DNA from: Gp13-AA77 sp036521995
GTDB lineage: Bacteria > Acidobacteriota > Terriglobia > UBA7540
Direction: 5' to 3'
Length of the DNA: 23,043 bases
Assembly: GCA_036521995.1 (NCBI GenBank)
Contig: DATDGR010000238.1
Span: forward strand, 1 to 23,043
How positions within the stretch are numbered: the first letter of the stretch is position 1; every line of letters begins with the position of its first letter. The notes beneath the pieces are model-generated. The model saw only the letters and a program-made list of their open reading frames with translations, was not told where the DNA came from and ran no database searches. The translations under genes were made by a program, and so were the position numbers. Positions 1 to 6,921 of the stretch are shown piece by piece.

Positions 1-57
1 TTCCTGATAGCGAGCATAAATCTTCCGCAGATAGTCTCTTCTCGAAGCCCAACTCAT
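1..57 (-). CDS. Transposase N-terminus (partial, runs off left edge)
   Basis: Reading leftward from an ATG at 55-57, the minus strand is open to the window edge and encodes 19 residues beginning MSWASRRDYLRKIYARYQE. This resembles the start of integrase-catalytic-domain (DDE) transposases that begin with a Ser-Arg-Arg-x-Tyr-Leu motif followed by an Ala/Lys-Arg-Tyr stretch. The call comes from recalled similarity of a short peptide plus the repeats just upstream, which look like an IS end. The catalytic domain lies outside the window, so family and intactness cannot be judged. An IS481- or IS21-like element is possible. Confidence 0.5.
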   Translation of the reverse strand, partial: MSWASRRDYLRKIYARYQE

Positions 58-60
58 CAC

Positions 61-136
61 GTAACCCGTATCCATAACGGGTTACATTTTCAAATTGCGC
101 GACGATACCCCACCGGTTACATTTTAGGCTGCGCGA
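61..136. repeat. Probable IS terminal repeats (inverted and direct)
   Basis: An 8-bp inverted repeat, gtaacccg (61-68) against cgggttac (78-85), is followed by two direct copies of a 22-23 bp unit beginning ggttacatttt and ending gcgcga (80-102 and 115-136, period 35 bp). Multiple short repeats next to a transposase start codon are typical of transposase-binding sites at an IS end. The exact outer end of the element is not evident. The downstream regulator starts less than 90 bp away, so the element probably replaced or supplies its upstream region. Confidence 0.5.
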
Positions 137-223
137 TACGCAGGCTGGTCCTTTTCCGGCTCCGCCGGTATACTGAGGCAGCCTTCAGGACGGAATCTCT
201 ATCAAGGACTGGTTACTCGCTGG

Positions 224-979
224 ATGGGTGACGAAACCGGACTCCGCGAATCTCACACCGCAACCACTGTCGCGGAGGCGCTTGGCGAGACGCCGGACAG
301 CAGCTTGCGGAGGTGCTTTAATCAGATTCGCGAGATGATCGTGCACGGCCGCCTCGCACCTGGCAGCCGGATCGTGGAAGCCGATCTCACCGAAAGGCTG
401 GGCGTAAGCCGCACGCCGGTCCGCGCCGCCCTGCATCTTCTCCAGAAGGAAGGCTATGTGTTGGCCACGGCGGCCGGAAGCCGCAAAGCCCGCCTGGCCA
501 TTGCACCTCTGACGAAGGAAGACGCGCGCGAACTTTACGCCATCGTGGGCCATCTTGAAGGCCTGGCCGCCCGATCCACGGCTCGCCTGGAATCAGGTCA
601 GCGCGTACCCGTCGTCACGAAACTGAGAGATACCAACAACGAGTTGCGCGAGCTCTACGAGCAGGGACGAGGCGACCCCAACCGCATCTTTGAGCTGGAC
701 CAGAGCTTTCATCAGATCCTCGTGGAGGCGAGCGCAGGCCCGCGCCTCCTGGAGTTGCAACGGTCCATCAAGCCTCAGACGGAGAGGTATTGGCGCTTGT
801 ACGCCAGCGCCATTCTGGATCGGCTCGGCCTCTCCGTGGGCGAGCACTTGCTCATCATCCAGGGCATCGAGAGCGGCGATGGCGATGCTGCCGAGCGGGC
901 CGTGCAGATGAACTGGGAGAACGGCGCTGAGCGCTTGTCTCGCGTGATCGATACCCTCGGCGAGCGCGGCAGTTGGTGA
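224..979 (+). CDS. GntR-family transcriptional regulator, FCD (FadR-C) type
   Basis: This 251-aa protein is a DNA-binding regulator. Residues about 28-80 form a GntR winged helix-turn-helix, with the typical pattern of an Ile-Arg-x-x-Ile helix, 'LAPGSRI', then 'LGVSRTPVRAAL' as recognition region and 'GYV' in the wing. Residues about 98-240 are an all-helical FCD ligand domain. Three of the four usual metal-ligand positions are visible (D159 and H163 in 'DQSFH', H208 in 'GEHLL'), but the last is Asn230 rather than His. FCD regulators commonly sense small organic acids and control nearby catabolic genes. The convergent aldo/keto reductase and transhydrogenase genes are plausible targets, but no operator was identified. 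The start has only a poor ribosome-binding site. The gene sits close to an IS end. Confidence 0.9.
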   Translation: MGDETGLRESHTATTVAEALGETPDSSLRRCFNQIREMIVHGRLAPGSRIVEADLTERLGVSRTPVRAALHLLQKEGYVLATAAGSRKARLAIAPLTKEDARELYAIVGHLEGLAARSTARLESGQRVPVVTKLRDTNNELRELYEQGRGDPNRIFELDQSFHQILVEASAGPRLLELQRSIKPQTERYWRLYASAILDRLGLSVGEHLLIIQGIESGDGDAAERAVQMNWENGAERLSRVIDTLGERGSW

Positions 980-1003
980 GGCCTCACAACGTTACCCGAG
1001 GCC
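980..1003 (+). terminator. Weak stem-loop after the GntR gene
   Basis: Immediately after the stop codon, ggcctc (980-985) pairs with gaggcc (998-1003) across a 12-nt loop. No T-run follows, so this is at best a weak terminator or mRNA-end stabiliser between two convergent genes. Confidence 0.25.
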
Positions 1004-1121
1004 AAGAACCGCACCGCGAGGATCACTTTCAGCCGGCGCGGACGAGCGGCCGCGGCTTCCGCGGTCATGGTCACCAACCGTTTTCTCGCGCCGCCCTAGC
1101 TGAAGTTTCAACGAAGGACAG

Positions 1122-2117
1122 CTAGCAATCCACGTGGTCGCGGAACTTCAAGTCGAGGGCCATCTTATGGGCCCCAGCGATGCGATGGGAAAAATCGCGC
1201 ATCTCTTCCTCCGGCATAGGCTCAAAATTTCGGGCGAGCAGCGCGTTCTGCCTGATCATCTCGTGAGTCGGCATGCCTACGACGGCGGCCGCGACCGGAA
1301 GGCTCCAGGAGTATTGCAGCAGTTTCGCTGCGCTGCTTTGGTCCGAACCGCTTCCGACCAATGCCTCCTGCCCCATAATCTTCATCGCTAGAATGCCCAG
1401 GTTCTTCTGACGCGCCACCGGCAGAGCGACCCGCTCGAAGCTCGTTTGGATAGCCGGATTGGGCACCATGCCGTGCTCGCCATCCTTCATGCCTTGCCTT
1501 GCCGCGTTGAGGGCCATCTGGACGCAGTCGAATTCATGGCGTTCGAGGGCGGTCTTGAGAACTTCCGGGTCGTTGTGACAGGTAATGCCGACGAAGCGCG
1601 TCAACTTCTCATCCCGCATCTTGTAAAGCGCATTCAGCACCCCATTCGGGGCCTCGATTTTCATCAGGTCGTCAGCGTCCATTAGAGCATGCACGTGGAT
1701 CAGATCGATCTCGCTCGTCTGCAGCCGCTTCAAGCTGCCTTCCAGGATTCGCCGCGCCGTGTCGCCGTCGCGCGGCTCGATTTTGGTGGCGAGGAAAAAC
1801 TCCTTCCGCCGCGTCTTAGCCACTTGACCCACCCAGCCTTCGCTGCGCCCGTCGCCGTAACCATAAGCCGTGTCCAGGTAAGTGATGCCGGAGTCGAGAG
1901 CCAGATTGATCGCCTCCACCGCCGCCTCATCGGTGCGGTACATCAGCAGTCGGCTGCCGCACCCGAGAGCGAGAATCGAGACGCGCGCGCCCGTCTTGCC
2001 CAAAACGCGCGTCGGCATCAGTTTGGCGGCCCCGGCTTCTGAGCCCAGCGCCGCCGCGGCGAGACCCGCCAGTGTCGATTGTTCCAGGAACTTCCGCCTT
2101 GAATACCGGTTCGCCAT
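1122..2117 (-). CDS. Tat-exported aldo/keto reductase
   Basis: An NAD(P)H-dependent aldo/keto reductase-fold oxidoreductase of 331 aa. The N-terminus carries a twin-arginine signal (SRRKFLE followed by an Ala/Leu-rich stretch ending near AGA), so it is predicted to be exported folded. The AKR tetrad is recognisable, numbered from the upstream ATG: Asp83 and Tyr88 in 'DTAYGYGDGRSE', Lys113 in 'ATKIEP' and His144 in 'IDLIHVH'. Two consecutive ATG codons exist. I chose 2117 because the Shine-Dalgarno AAGGAGG lies 5 nt before it but only 2 nt before the ATG at 2120. The gene lies about 100 bp downstream of the transhydrogenase on the same strand and may be co-transcribed. The natural substrate cannot be told from sequence. 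Confidence 0.9.
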   Translation of the reverse strand: MANRYSRRKFLEQSTLAGLAAAALGSEAGAAKLMPTRVLGKTGARVSILALGCGSRLLMYRTDEAAVEAINLALDSGITYLDTAYGYGDGRSEGWVGQVAKTRRKEFFLATKIEPRDGDTARRILEGSLKRLQTSEIDLIHVHALMDADDLMKIEAPNGVLNALYKMRDEKLTRFVGITCHNDPEVLKTALERHEFDCVQMALNAARQGMKDGEHGMVPNPAIQTSFERVALPVARQKNLGILAMKIMGQEALVGSGSDQSSAAKLLQYSWSLPVAAAVVGMPTHEMIRQNALLARNFEPMPEEEMRDFSHRIAGAHKMALDLKFRDHVDC

Positions 2118-2217
2118 CATGACCTCCTTGTGCCCGCTTTTGCGATTCTCGTTCCGAAATCATCTGAAGTAAAGCGTTATTGCGGACCGCGGACCCGCTG
2201 ACCGCGGCTAGGTCGCC

Positions 2218-3492
2218 CTACCAGATGACCATGGATTCTTCGAAGAGCCGACCCAGGTCGTCCGGACCGGCGGGGCGTGGCGACAGCTTGGTCACACGGT
2301 GTTGGGGCAGGGTGCCTTCCACGAGTGCCGGGATGTCTGACGATTGATACCCGAGGTCACGCAGCCCGTTTGGGGTCCGCAGGTCGTGCATCAGGGCGAT
2401 GATCTGATCCGCGAGAATCCTGCCGGCGTCTTCCGGCCGCACGTGGTCAGCCTTGGCGCCGAGTATTTCGGCCGCTCTGAGGTGGCGTTCGGGACAGGCC
2501 GGCGACGTGAAGCGATAGACTGCGGGCGCATTGACGATGACCGAGATCCCGTGTGGTACCAGAGGATGTGCCACCGGGTAGCCGAGGGCCCGGTAGTCTC
2601 TCACCAGACCGGACACGGGATAGGACATACCATGTGGCAAATGCACCCCGGCATTTCCAAAACCAATCCCGGCATAGGCAGCGGCCAGCAACATGGAGGC
2701 GCGCGCCTCATCGTCATCCGGATCCGCGACCGCACGTCGCAGATAGGCGGCGACAAGCCGGAGGCTTTCCAGACTCCAAACATCGCTAATGGGGTTGGAG
2801 CCCTGGTAGGCGGGCCGCAGAATCGGCCGCTCCGGCCGTGGACGCTGTCCGAAGGGCAGGGCTGTATAAGACTCGATGGCGTGGCTCAACACGTCCAGCC
2901 CGGCAGACGCGGCCACCGCCGCAGGTTGTGTTCTGGTATTTTCCGGGTCGATGAGGCCCAGCGTCGGTTTCAGGCGACGATGAGCGATGCCCGTCTTGGC
3001 ATGCAGTGAGACAAAGTCAAAAATGGCCACTCCGGTGGTTTCGCTGCCCGTGCCGGCCGTGGTGGGTATGGCGACCAGGGGTTTGAGAGGGCCAGGGACC
3101 GGTTGGCCCCGGCCGATGGGCGGATTGACGTAGTCGAGGAAATCGGCCGGATAACAACTGTACAGATTGGCCGCCTTGGCGGTGTCGATGGTCGAACCGC
3201 CGCCGATGGCGACCAAGGCGTCGAAGTTGTCAGCCTGGGCGGCTGAGGCCGCTTCGCGAAACGATTCCTCGGTCGGCTCCACATGGACGCGATCGAAGAT
3301 CGAGACGCGGATCTTATGCTTTTCCAGGGCTTCGAGCGCGGTGGTGACGGGTGGCTGGGCGCGCAGGTTGGGATCCGTGAACACCAGCACGTGTTCCTTG
3401 CCCAGGTCTGCCAATTCCGCGCCCACTTCACGCGTTACCCCTAAGCCGAACCTGATGGCAGACGTCGCCATCTCGAATGCATATTCATTCAT
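2218..3492 (-). CDS. Hydroxyacid-oxoacid transhydrogenase (iron-containing ADH family)
   Basis: This 424-aa protein matches the HOT/ADHFE1 branch of group III metal-dependent alcohol dehydrogenases along its length. Recognisable blocks are FEMATSAIRFG at the N-terminus, VEPTEESF, GGGSTIDTAKAANLY (nucleotide binding), PTTAGTGSETTGVAIFD, KPTLGLIDP, and the metal site with His residues in SHAIESYT, GVHLPHGMSYP and PLVPHG. The C-terminus also fits (GTLPQHRVTKLSPRP). Known HOT enzymes oxidise 4-hydroxybutyrate to succinic semialdehyde while reducing 2-oxoglutarate to D-2-hydroxyglutarate, using tightly bound cofactor. The frame extends to two GTG codons at 3493-3498. I chose ATG 3492 because a GAGAGG motif lies 8 nt upstream. 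The bacterial substrate may differ. Confidence 0.92.
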   Translation of the reverse strand: MNEYAFEMATSAIRFGLGVTREVGAELADLGKEHVLVFTDPNLRAQPPVTTALEALEKHKIRVSIFDRVHVEPTEESFREAASAAQADNFDALVAIGGGSTIDTAKAANLYSCYPADFLDYVNPPIGRGQPVPGPLKPLVAIPTTAGTGSETTGVAIFDFVSLHAKTGIAHRRLKPTLGLIDPENTRTQPAAVAASAGLDVLSHAIESYTALPFGQRPRPERPILRPAYQGSNPISDVWSLESLRLVAAYLRRAVADPDDDEARASMLLAAAYAGIGFGNAGVHLPHGMSYPVSGLVRDYRALGYPVAHPLVPHGISVIVNAPAVYRFTSPACPERHLRAAEILGAKADHVRPEDAGRILADQIIALMHDLRTPNGLRDLGYQSSDIPALVEGTLPQHRVTKLSPRPAGPDDLGRLFEESMVIW

Positions 3493-3528
3493 CACCACAG
3501 CCTCTCGACCGAGACCGTCGTCTTGTTT

Positions 3529-3990
3529 TCAGGCGGCCGCTCGCCACGCATACTGACGATGCAATTCTCCCACACCTGGCAGGACTGCGGTTGTGCTGAT
3601 AAGCAATTGTGCTTCATGACGGTCAACTCGAAAACTGCCATTCTCTCTGCGCTCCTTTGGGCTCTTCCACGTCGCCGTCACGAGAGCGTTGAGCCGGTCC
3701 TGGCGGGATTTAACCCACGGGGCATAGTGCCTCCCTGTCGTCTCGATGGAAGCGTGGCCGAGCAGCCTGGAGACTTCTCCCAGTGGTATCCCGGCCTTAA
3801 GCCACTTAACCGCTGCCCTGTCCCTCAGTTGGTGAGGATGACCTTGCGGAAGTTCCGCCTCAATGAACAAGGCTCGCAGTGCCACTTCTTGACCGCCGTT
3901 TCGGGTTGCCGAAGCAGCTGTTCCAGAAAACGTAATTCGGGTGGCCGTTCGCCACGTCCACCAATTCCTTGGTTGACACCCCCGCGTAAA
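3529..3990 (-). pseudogene. Tyrosine recombinase (phage-type integrase) C-terminal remnant
   Basis: The minus strand encodes the C-terminal catalytic part of a tyrosine recombinase: 'HPHQLRD' (HxxR box), 'GIPLGEVSRLLGHASIETT' (LLGH box) and 'GRHYAPW' with the nucleophilic Tyr. Upstream the homology continues through three frames: 'ELVDVANGHPNYVFW', then 'TAVKKW', then 'ALRALFIEAEL'. Frame breaks lie near 3905 and 3885, and no N-terminal SAM-like domain is present. It is therefore a decayed fragment and not a working integrase. It stops about 35 bp short of the transhydrogenase start, so the insertion lies directly in that gene's upstream region. No attachment site was recognised. Confidence 0.8.
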
Positions 3991-4014
3991 GCCTGCCCTG
4001 AGCCTGTCGAAGGC
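3991..4014. repeat. REP-like element (CCCTGAGCCTGTCGAAGG type)
   Basis: The stretch contains the widely dispersed bacterial intergenic motif ccctgagcctgtcgaagg. It abuts the integrase remnant and precedes a second palindromic repeat. Identity rests on recall of this motif as a common repeat; copy number in this genome is unknown. Confidence 0.55.
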
Positions 4015-4041
4015 GGGGGGTCCAAGTCAGTTTAGTAGAAG

Positions 4042-4070
4042 CTGGATTCCCGCTTTCGCGGGAATGACCA
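4042..4070. repeat. REP-like palindrome (ATTCCCGC-TTTC-GCGGGAAT)
   Basis: A perfect 8-bp inverted repeat, attcccgc (4046-4053) and gcgggaat (4058-4065), with a 4-nt loop, is embedded in the common context ctggattcccgc...gcgggaatgacca. This is a very widespread intergenic palindrome in Proteobacteria and other phyla. Confidence 0.6.
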
Positions 4071-4120
4071 CCAGGGGTGATTTTCGACAGAGCCGGTAGC
4101 CACTGCACGCGTTTTTGTGC

Positions 4121-4162
4121 CGTGGGATCTTCTGCGCGACCTAAGAACCCACGACACGAAAG
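4121..4162. repeat. Hairpin repeat element, copy 1
   Basis: CGTGGG (4121-4126) and TCTT (4128-4131) pair with AAGA (4143-4146) and CCCACG (4148-4153), separated by an A/A mismatch, followed by the tail acacgaaagg. A second copy with the same architecture, and the same CCCACGACAC-(A/G)-AAAG tail, is at 6590-6630 in the same orientation. Confidence 0.5.
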
Positions 4163-4232
4163 GCGCGGCACACCGAGGTAGCGCGACCATCCCCAGCCCA
4201 AGCCGGTTTGTGCCGGTCGCGTTTTCCAGCGG

Positions 4233-4820
4233 CTAATCGAAGTGCGTCCCGTAGCTGCGCAGGCTGGCCGCGCCGTAGCTTCCGCTCGAACCCTCGATCT
4301 TCACCGTGACGCTGTGCCGCCCCGCCGGGAAAGATACCGGCGCCCGGTCAACCGTCCCAGCCGCCGTGCAATAGGTGCGAGCGATCTGGCCGGTGTCGAC
4401 TTCGGTGCTCTCCGAGACTCTGCCGTCGCCGGTGACGTAACAGTCGTGCTGCCAGCCGCCGGTCCGGGTGGCGCCGTCCACCTCAAACGTTAACGTCACG
4501 CTGAAGCTCTCGCCCGGCCGGGTCAGGTGCCAGTCGGGCGAACTGAGGAGCAGTGTTTGCGGACCCAACCGGTCGAGGTTGATCCGGATGTCGCGGGCGG
4601 AATTGGCTCCAGTGGTTCCGGTCGCGGAGTAGAGGCTCGAAAGTGGAGGAAAGCTGTACGTCACCCGGCCCTGACTGCAGGTGGTGTTGGCGTAGCTCGC
4701 CACCGTGCCGGGCGCGCACCGCCTCACATACTGCGGCAGCGGCCCCGCGAAGGGGCCGGACGGACCGGACCAGCAGCCGAGTGCAGCTAGTAGAATGAGG
4801 GTTCCAAAAAATGGCTTCAT
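4233..4820 (-). CDS. Uncharacterised secreted protein, possible lipoprotein
   Basis: A 195-aa protein that I do not recognise. The N-terminus (MKPFFGTLILLAALGC) is a clear signal sequence, and Cys16 could be a lipidation site, although 'ALGC' is an imperfect lipobox. The mature part is rich in Ser, Thr and Gly with alternating hydrophobic residues, suggesting beta structure, and has four further Cys (about 35, 48, 127 and 151) that could form two disulfides. A weak AAGG motif lies 8 nt before the ATG. The gene has no partner: the integrase scar lies downstream, and a MITE begins only about 14 bp upstream of the start codon, followed by an IS element. Its original promoter has therefore been displaced, and it may be silent or driven from the elements. 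Confidence 0.65.
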   Translation of the reverse strand: MKPFFGTLILLAALGCWSGPSGPFAGPLPQYVRRCAPGTVASYANTTCSQGRVTYSFPPLSSLYSATGTTGANSARDIRINLDRLGPQTLLLSSPDWHLTRPGESFSVTLTFEVDGATRTGGWQHDCYVTGDGRVSESTEVDTGQIARTYCTAAGTVDRAPVSFPAGRHSVTVKIEGSSGSYGAASLRSYGTHFD

Positions 4821-4837
4821 TGCGCGACCTTGTCTAA

Positions 4838-5034
4838 CAGTTCGTTGAAAAACTCGCCCGGCGTGTCATTCTGAGGAGCCGAAGGCGACGAAGAATCTCG
4901 CAAGTCAGTTGATTTGGCAAAAGCAGATTCTTCGCGGAGTTTTACCCTGAGCTCCTTCGCCACGCTCAGGACCATTCGCCAAGGAAGAGCGAACGGGCTC
5001 AGAATGACAGGTCGGAGCATTTTTCAACGAACTG
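4838..5034. mobile_element. 197-bp MITE with 15-bp terminal inverted repeats and CTAA target duplication
   Basis: Perfect 15-bp terminal inverted repeats, cagttcgttgaaaaa at 4838-4852 and its complement at 5020-5034, are flanked by the direct repeat CTAA (4834-4837 and 5035-5038). Internally, tgtcattctgag (4864-4875) pairs with ctcagaatgaca (4998-5009), and shorter palindromes lie inside, so the whole element can fold into a long hairpin. It holds no credible gene; a 67-codon open frame on the minus strand is part of the repeat. The size, TIRs, duplication and lack of coding define a non-autonomous miniature element. The parent transposase is unknown. Confidence 0.75.
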
Positions 5035-5038
5035 CTAA
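5035..5038. repeat. Target-site duplication CTAA (shared MITE/IS junction)
   Basis: CTAA here is both the right-hand duplication of the MITE and the left-hand duplication of the IS701-family element. The third copy is at 6496-6499. Confidence 0.75.
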
Positions 5039-6495
5039 TACTACTGTGTTACAAAGTGTGATATCCTCCGGCTATGAGCGCCGTCATTCCGGCGCCAGGC
5101 CCGCAGGAGAAGCGCTTTGCGGCTTACATGGATGGCCTGGCGCAAGCCGCGGAGCACGCCGACCGCAGGATTCCCTTGCGAAATTACTGTATGGGGTTGT
5201 TGTTGCCAGGGGAGCGCAAGAGCGTTGAGCCCATGGCGGCACGCTTGGCCCCCGATAACGTGCGGCGCGTCCATCAGTCTCTGCACCATTTGGTGGCGGA
5301 CGCACCCTGGAGCGACGAGGCGATGTTGCAGCAGGTGCGCCGTTACGCCCTGCCCGCTATGGAAACGACGGGGGCGGTGGTGTGCTGGATCGTGGATGAC
5401 ACGGGATTCCCCAAAAAAGGCACTCACTCCGTCGGGGTGGCGCGGCAGTATTGCGGCCAGGTGGGCAAACAGGAGAACTGCCGGGTAGCGGTGAGTCTCT
5501 CGGTCGCGACCTGGACTGCGAGCCTGCCTATTGCTTGGCGACTCTACTTGCCAGAGGGCTGGGCCCGGAAGGGCAGGCTCCGACGGCAAGCGGGAGTTCC
5601 TGAGGAGGTGAAGTTTCAAACCAAGCCCCAGATGGCGCTGGAGCAGATTCGCCGAGCCGTCGAGGAAGGGATTTCCCGGGGTGTGGTGGTGGCCGACGCC
5701 GGCTATGGGATCGACAGTCAGTTTCGCGCGGGTCTGACGGAGTTGGGGCTGGAGTATGTGCTCGGGGTGCAATCGTCCACTACGGTATGGAAACCCGGGC
5801 AGCAGCCTCTGCCCGCCCGGCCCTGGAAAGGAAGAGGCCGACCCCCTCGATTGCTGCACCGCGATCGGGGACATCGGCCCCTCTCGGTGAAGCAGTTGGC
5901 GCTGGCCCTGCCGGCTTCGGCCTGGAAGGGAGTGACTTGGCGCCAGGGCAGCGCACGAACTCTGCGCTCGCGTTTTGCGGCCGTGCGCCTGCGTCCGGCC
6001 CATCGGGATTACTGGCAGGCCGAACCCCATCCGGAAGAGTGGCTGCTCATCGAATGGCCGCGAGGGGAAGTCGAGCCCACCAAGTACTGGCTTTCGACCC
6101 TGCCCACCGAGACCTCCCTCCCCAACCTGGTCAAGCTCGCCAAACAGCGCTGGATCATTGAGCGCGACTATCAGGAACTCAAGCAGGAGCTCGGGCTGGG
6201 GCATTACGAGGGCCGAGGCTGGCGTGGATTCCATCATCACGGCACGCTATGTATCGCCGCCTATGGGTTCCTGGTCGCCGAGCGGAACCGTTTTTCCCCC
6301 TCCGCTCGTGCCGGTCATCTCGGACTACCGGAGCCGGAGATCCCGCCTGACTTCCAGCCCCGCGGGTCGCCGCCTTCGTCCCGAGCGGCATAATCCTTGT
6401 TCGATCGCCACCCTCCGCCAGAGGCTCGCTCGCTACTTAGTCCGGCAGCTTCCTTGCTGCCCTTTTTGCGGCGCTACGTTTATAACACAGTAGTA
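5039..6495 (+). mobile_element. IS701-family insertion sequence, 1457 bp, complete
   Basis: The left end tactactgtgttacaaa (5039-5055) and the complement of the right end (6479-6495) match at 16 of 17 positions. The element is bounded by the 4-bp duplication CTAA (5035-5038 and 6496-6499), agreeing with the 4-bp duplications usual for IS701 elements. It encodes one full-length transposase. Intact ends, duplication and open frame suggest a recent insertion that may still be mobile. Confidence 0.9.
5074..6393 (+). CDS. IS701-family DDE transposase
   Basis: This 439-aa transposase occupies nearly the whole insertion sequence. The N-terminal half has the family pattern 'RKSVEPMAARL', 'VHQSLHHLVADAPW' and 'WIVDDTGFPKKGTHSVGVARQY', the last holding the first catalytic Asp. 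'VVVADAGYG' carries the second Asp. 'IIERDYQELKQELGLGHYEGR' carries the catalytic Glu and the Y-x-x-x-K-x-E-like pattern typical of IS4-superfamily transposases. No frameshift or stop is present. No good Shine-Dalgarno precedes the chosen ATG, which may reflect the weak translation common for transposases. A later in-frame ATG near residue 18 cannot be excluded as the true start. Confidence 0.93.
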   Translation: MSAVIPAPGPQEKRFAAYMDGLAQAAEHADRRIPLRNYCMGLLLPGERKSVEPMAARLAPDNVRRVHQSLHHLVADAPWSDEAMLQQVRRYALPAMETTGAVVCWIVDDTGFPKKGTHSVGVARQYCGQVGKQENCRVAVSLSVATWTASLPIAWRLYLPEGWARKGRLRRQAGVPEEVKFQTKPQMALEQIRRAVEEGISRGVVVADAGYGIDSQFRAGLTELGLEYVLGVQSSTTVWKPGQQPLPARPWKGRGRPPRLLHRDRGHRPLSVKQLALALPASAWKGVTWRQGSARTLRSRFAAVRLRPAHRDYWQAEPHPEEWLLIEWPRGEVEPTKYWLSTLPTETSLPNLVKLAKQRWIIERDYQELKQELGLGHYEGRGWRGFHHHGTLCIAAYGFLVAERNRFSPSARAGHLGLPEPEIPPDFQPRGSPPSSRAA

Positions 6496-6589
6496 CTAAG
6501 GGTTCCAATCCTTTCGCTTCCGCTTCCAATTACAAATTGACAAATCCATCATAAACTTGGGCGATCCTTCAAAGCCAGCCACGGTGGCC

Positions 6590-6630
6590 CGTGGTTGTTC
6601 TCCACGAAGGAGAAACCCACGACACAAAGA
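6590..6630. repeat. Hairpin repeat element, copy 2
   Basis: CGTGG (6590-6594) and TTCTCC (6598-6603) pair with GGAGAA (6609-6614) and CCACG (6617-6621), followed by the tail acacaaaga. It shares stem layout and 3' tail with the copy at 4121-4162. The two lie as direct repeats about 2.4 kb apart, flanking the secreted protein gene, MITE and IS. Confidence 0.5.
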
Positions 6631-6671
6631 GCGTCTCGTGGCCGCCTGCTGGCCCATCAGCGGGGTTTCCC

Positions 6672-6700
6672 TTGACATACATAAGCATTTAACATACATT
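6672..6700 (+). promoter_or_regulatory. Sigma70-like promoter TTGACA-17-TACATT
   Basis: A perfect -35 hexamer TTGACA (6672-6677), a 17-bp AT-rich spacer and TACATT (6695-6700, 4 of 6 matches) form one of the best promoter matches in the window. The expected start near 6707 coincides with an 8-bp inverted repeat AGGGTCGC/GCGACCCT (6706-6713 and 6733-6740). No gene follows for over 800 bp, so a non-coding transcript is possible. Confidence 0.5.
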
Positions 6701-6705
6701 GTGCC

Positions 6706-6921
6706 AGGGTCGCTCCCCAAAAGGTAGACCGTGCGACCCTACCGAGGACTTATTGGTGTTAGCCGATGGCCGCACTTTTACGCAGCTTGGCACCCATCTC
6801 GGGGCTCAAATCGCTCCGAGCCCAATCTATTCGCATGGCTGCGGCCAAGCTGTGCGCGCAGCGCGCCAACGCGAGGTTCGCCAGGTCACCGACCCCCCCC
6901 CCCGGGGGGTACGATTATTTT
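6706..6921 (+). ncRNA. Candidate structured small RNA (speculative)
   Basis: Downstream of a good promoter are an 8-bp stem with 19-nt loop (6706-6740) and an 11-bp stem with one G-U pair (6781-6791 with 6844-6854). The second stem encloses GGGCTC/GAGCCC (6802-6807 and 6818-6823). The stretch ends in a C-run/G-run inverted repeat followed by a T-rich stretch (about 6893-6921) that could act as a terminator. It matches none of the 6S, SRP, tmRNA or RNase P signatures I know. Stems of 8-9 bp arise by chance at about this frequency in a few hundred bases, so this is only a candidate. Confidence 0.2.

Noticed and set aside
4817..5020. 67-codon minus-strand frame
   Set aside because: It lies almost entirely within the MITE and reflects its inverted repeats.
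5041..6240. Minus-strand open frame of 399 codons within the insertion sequence
   Set aside because: It is antisense to the intact IS701 transposase, with no sign of a passenger gene.
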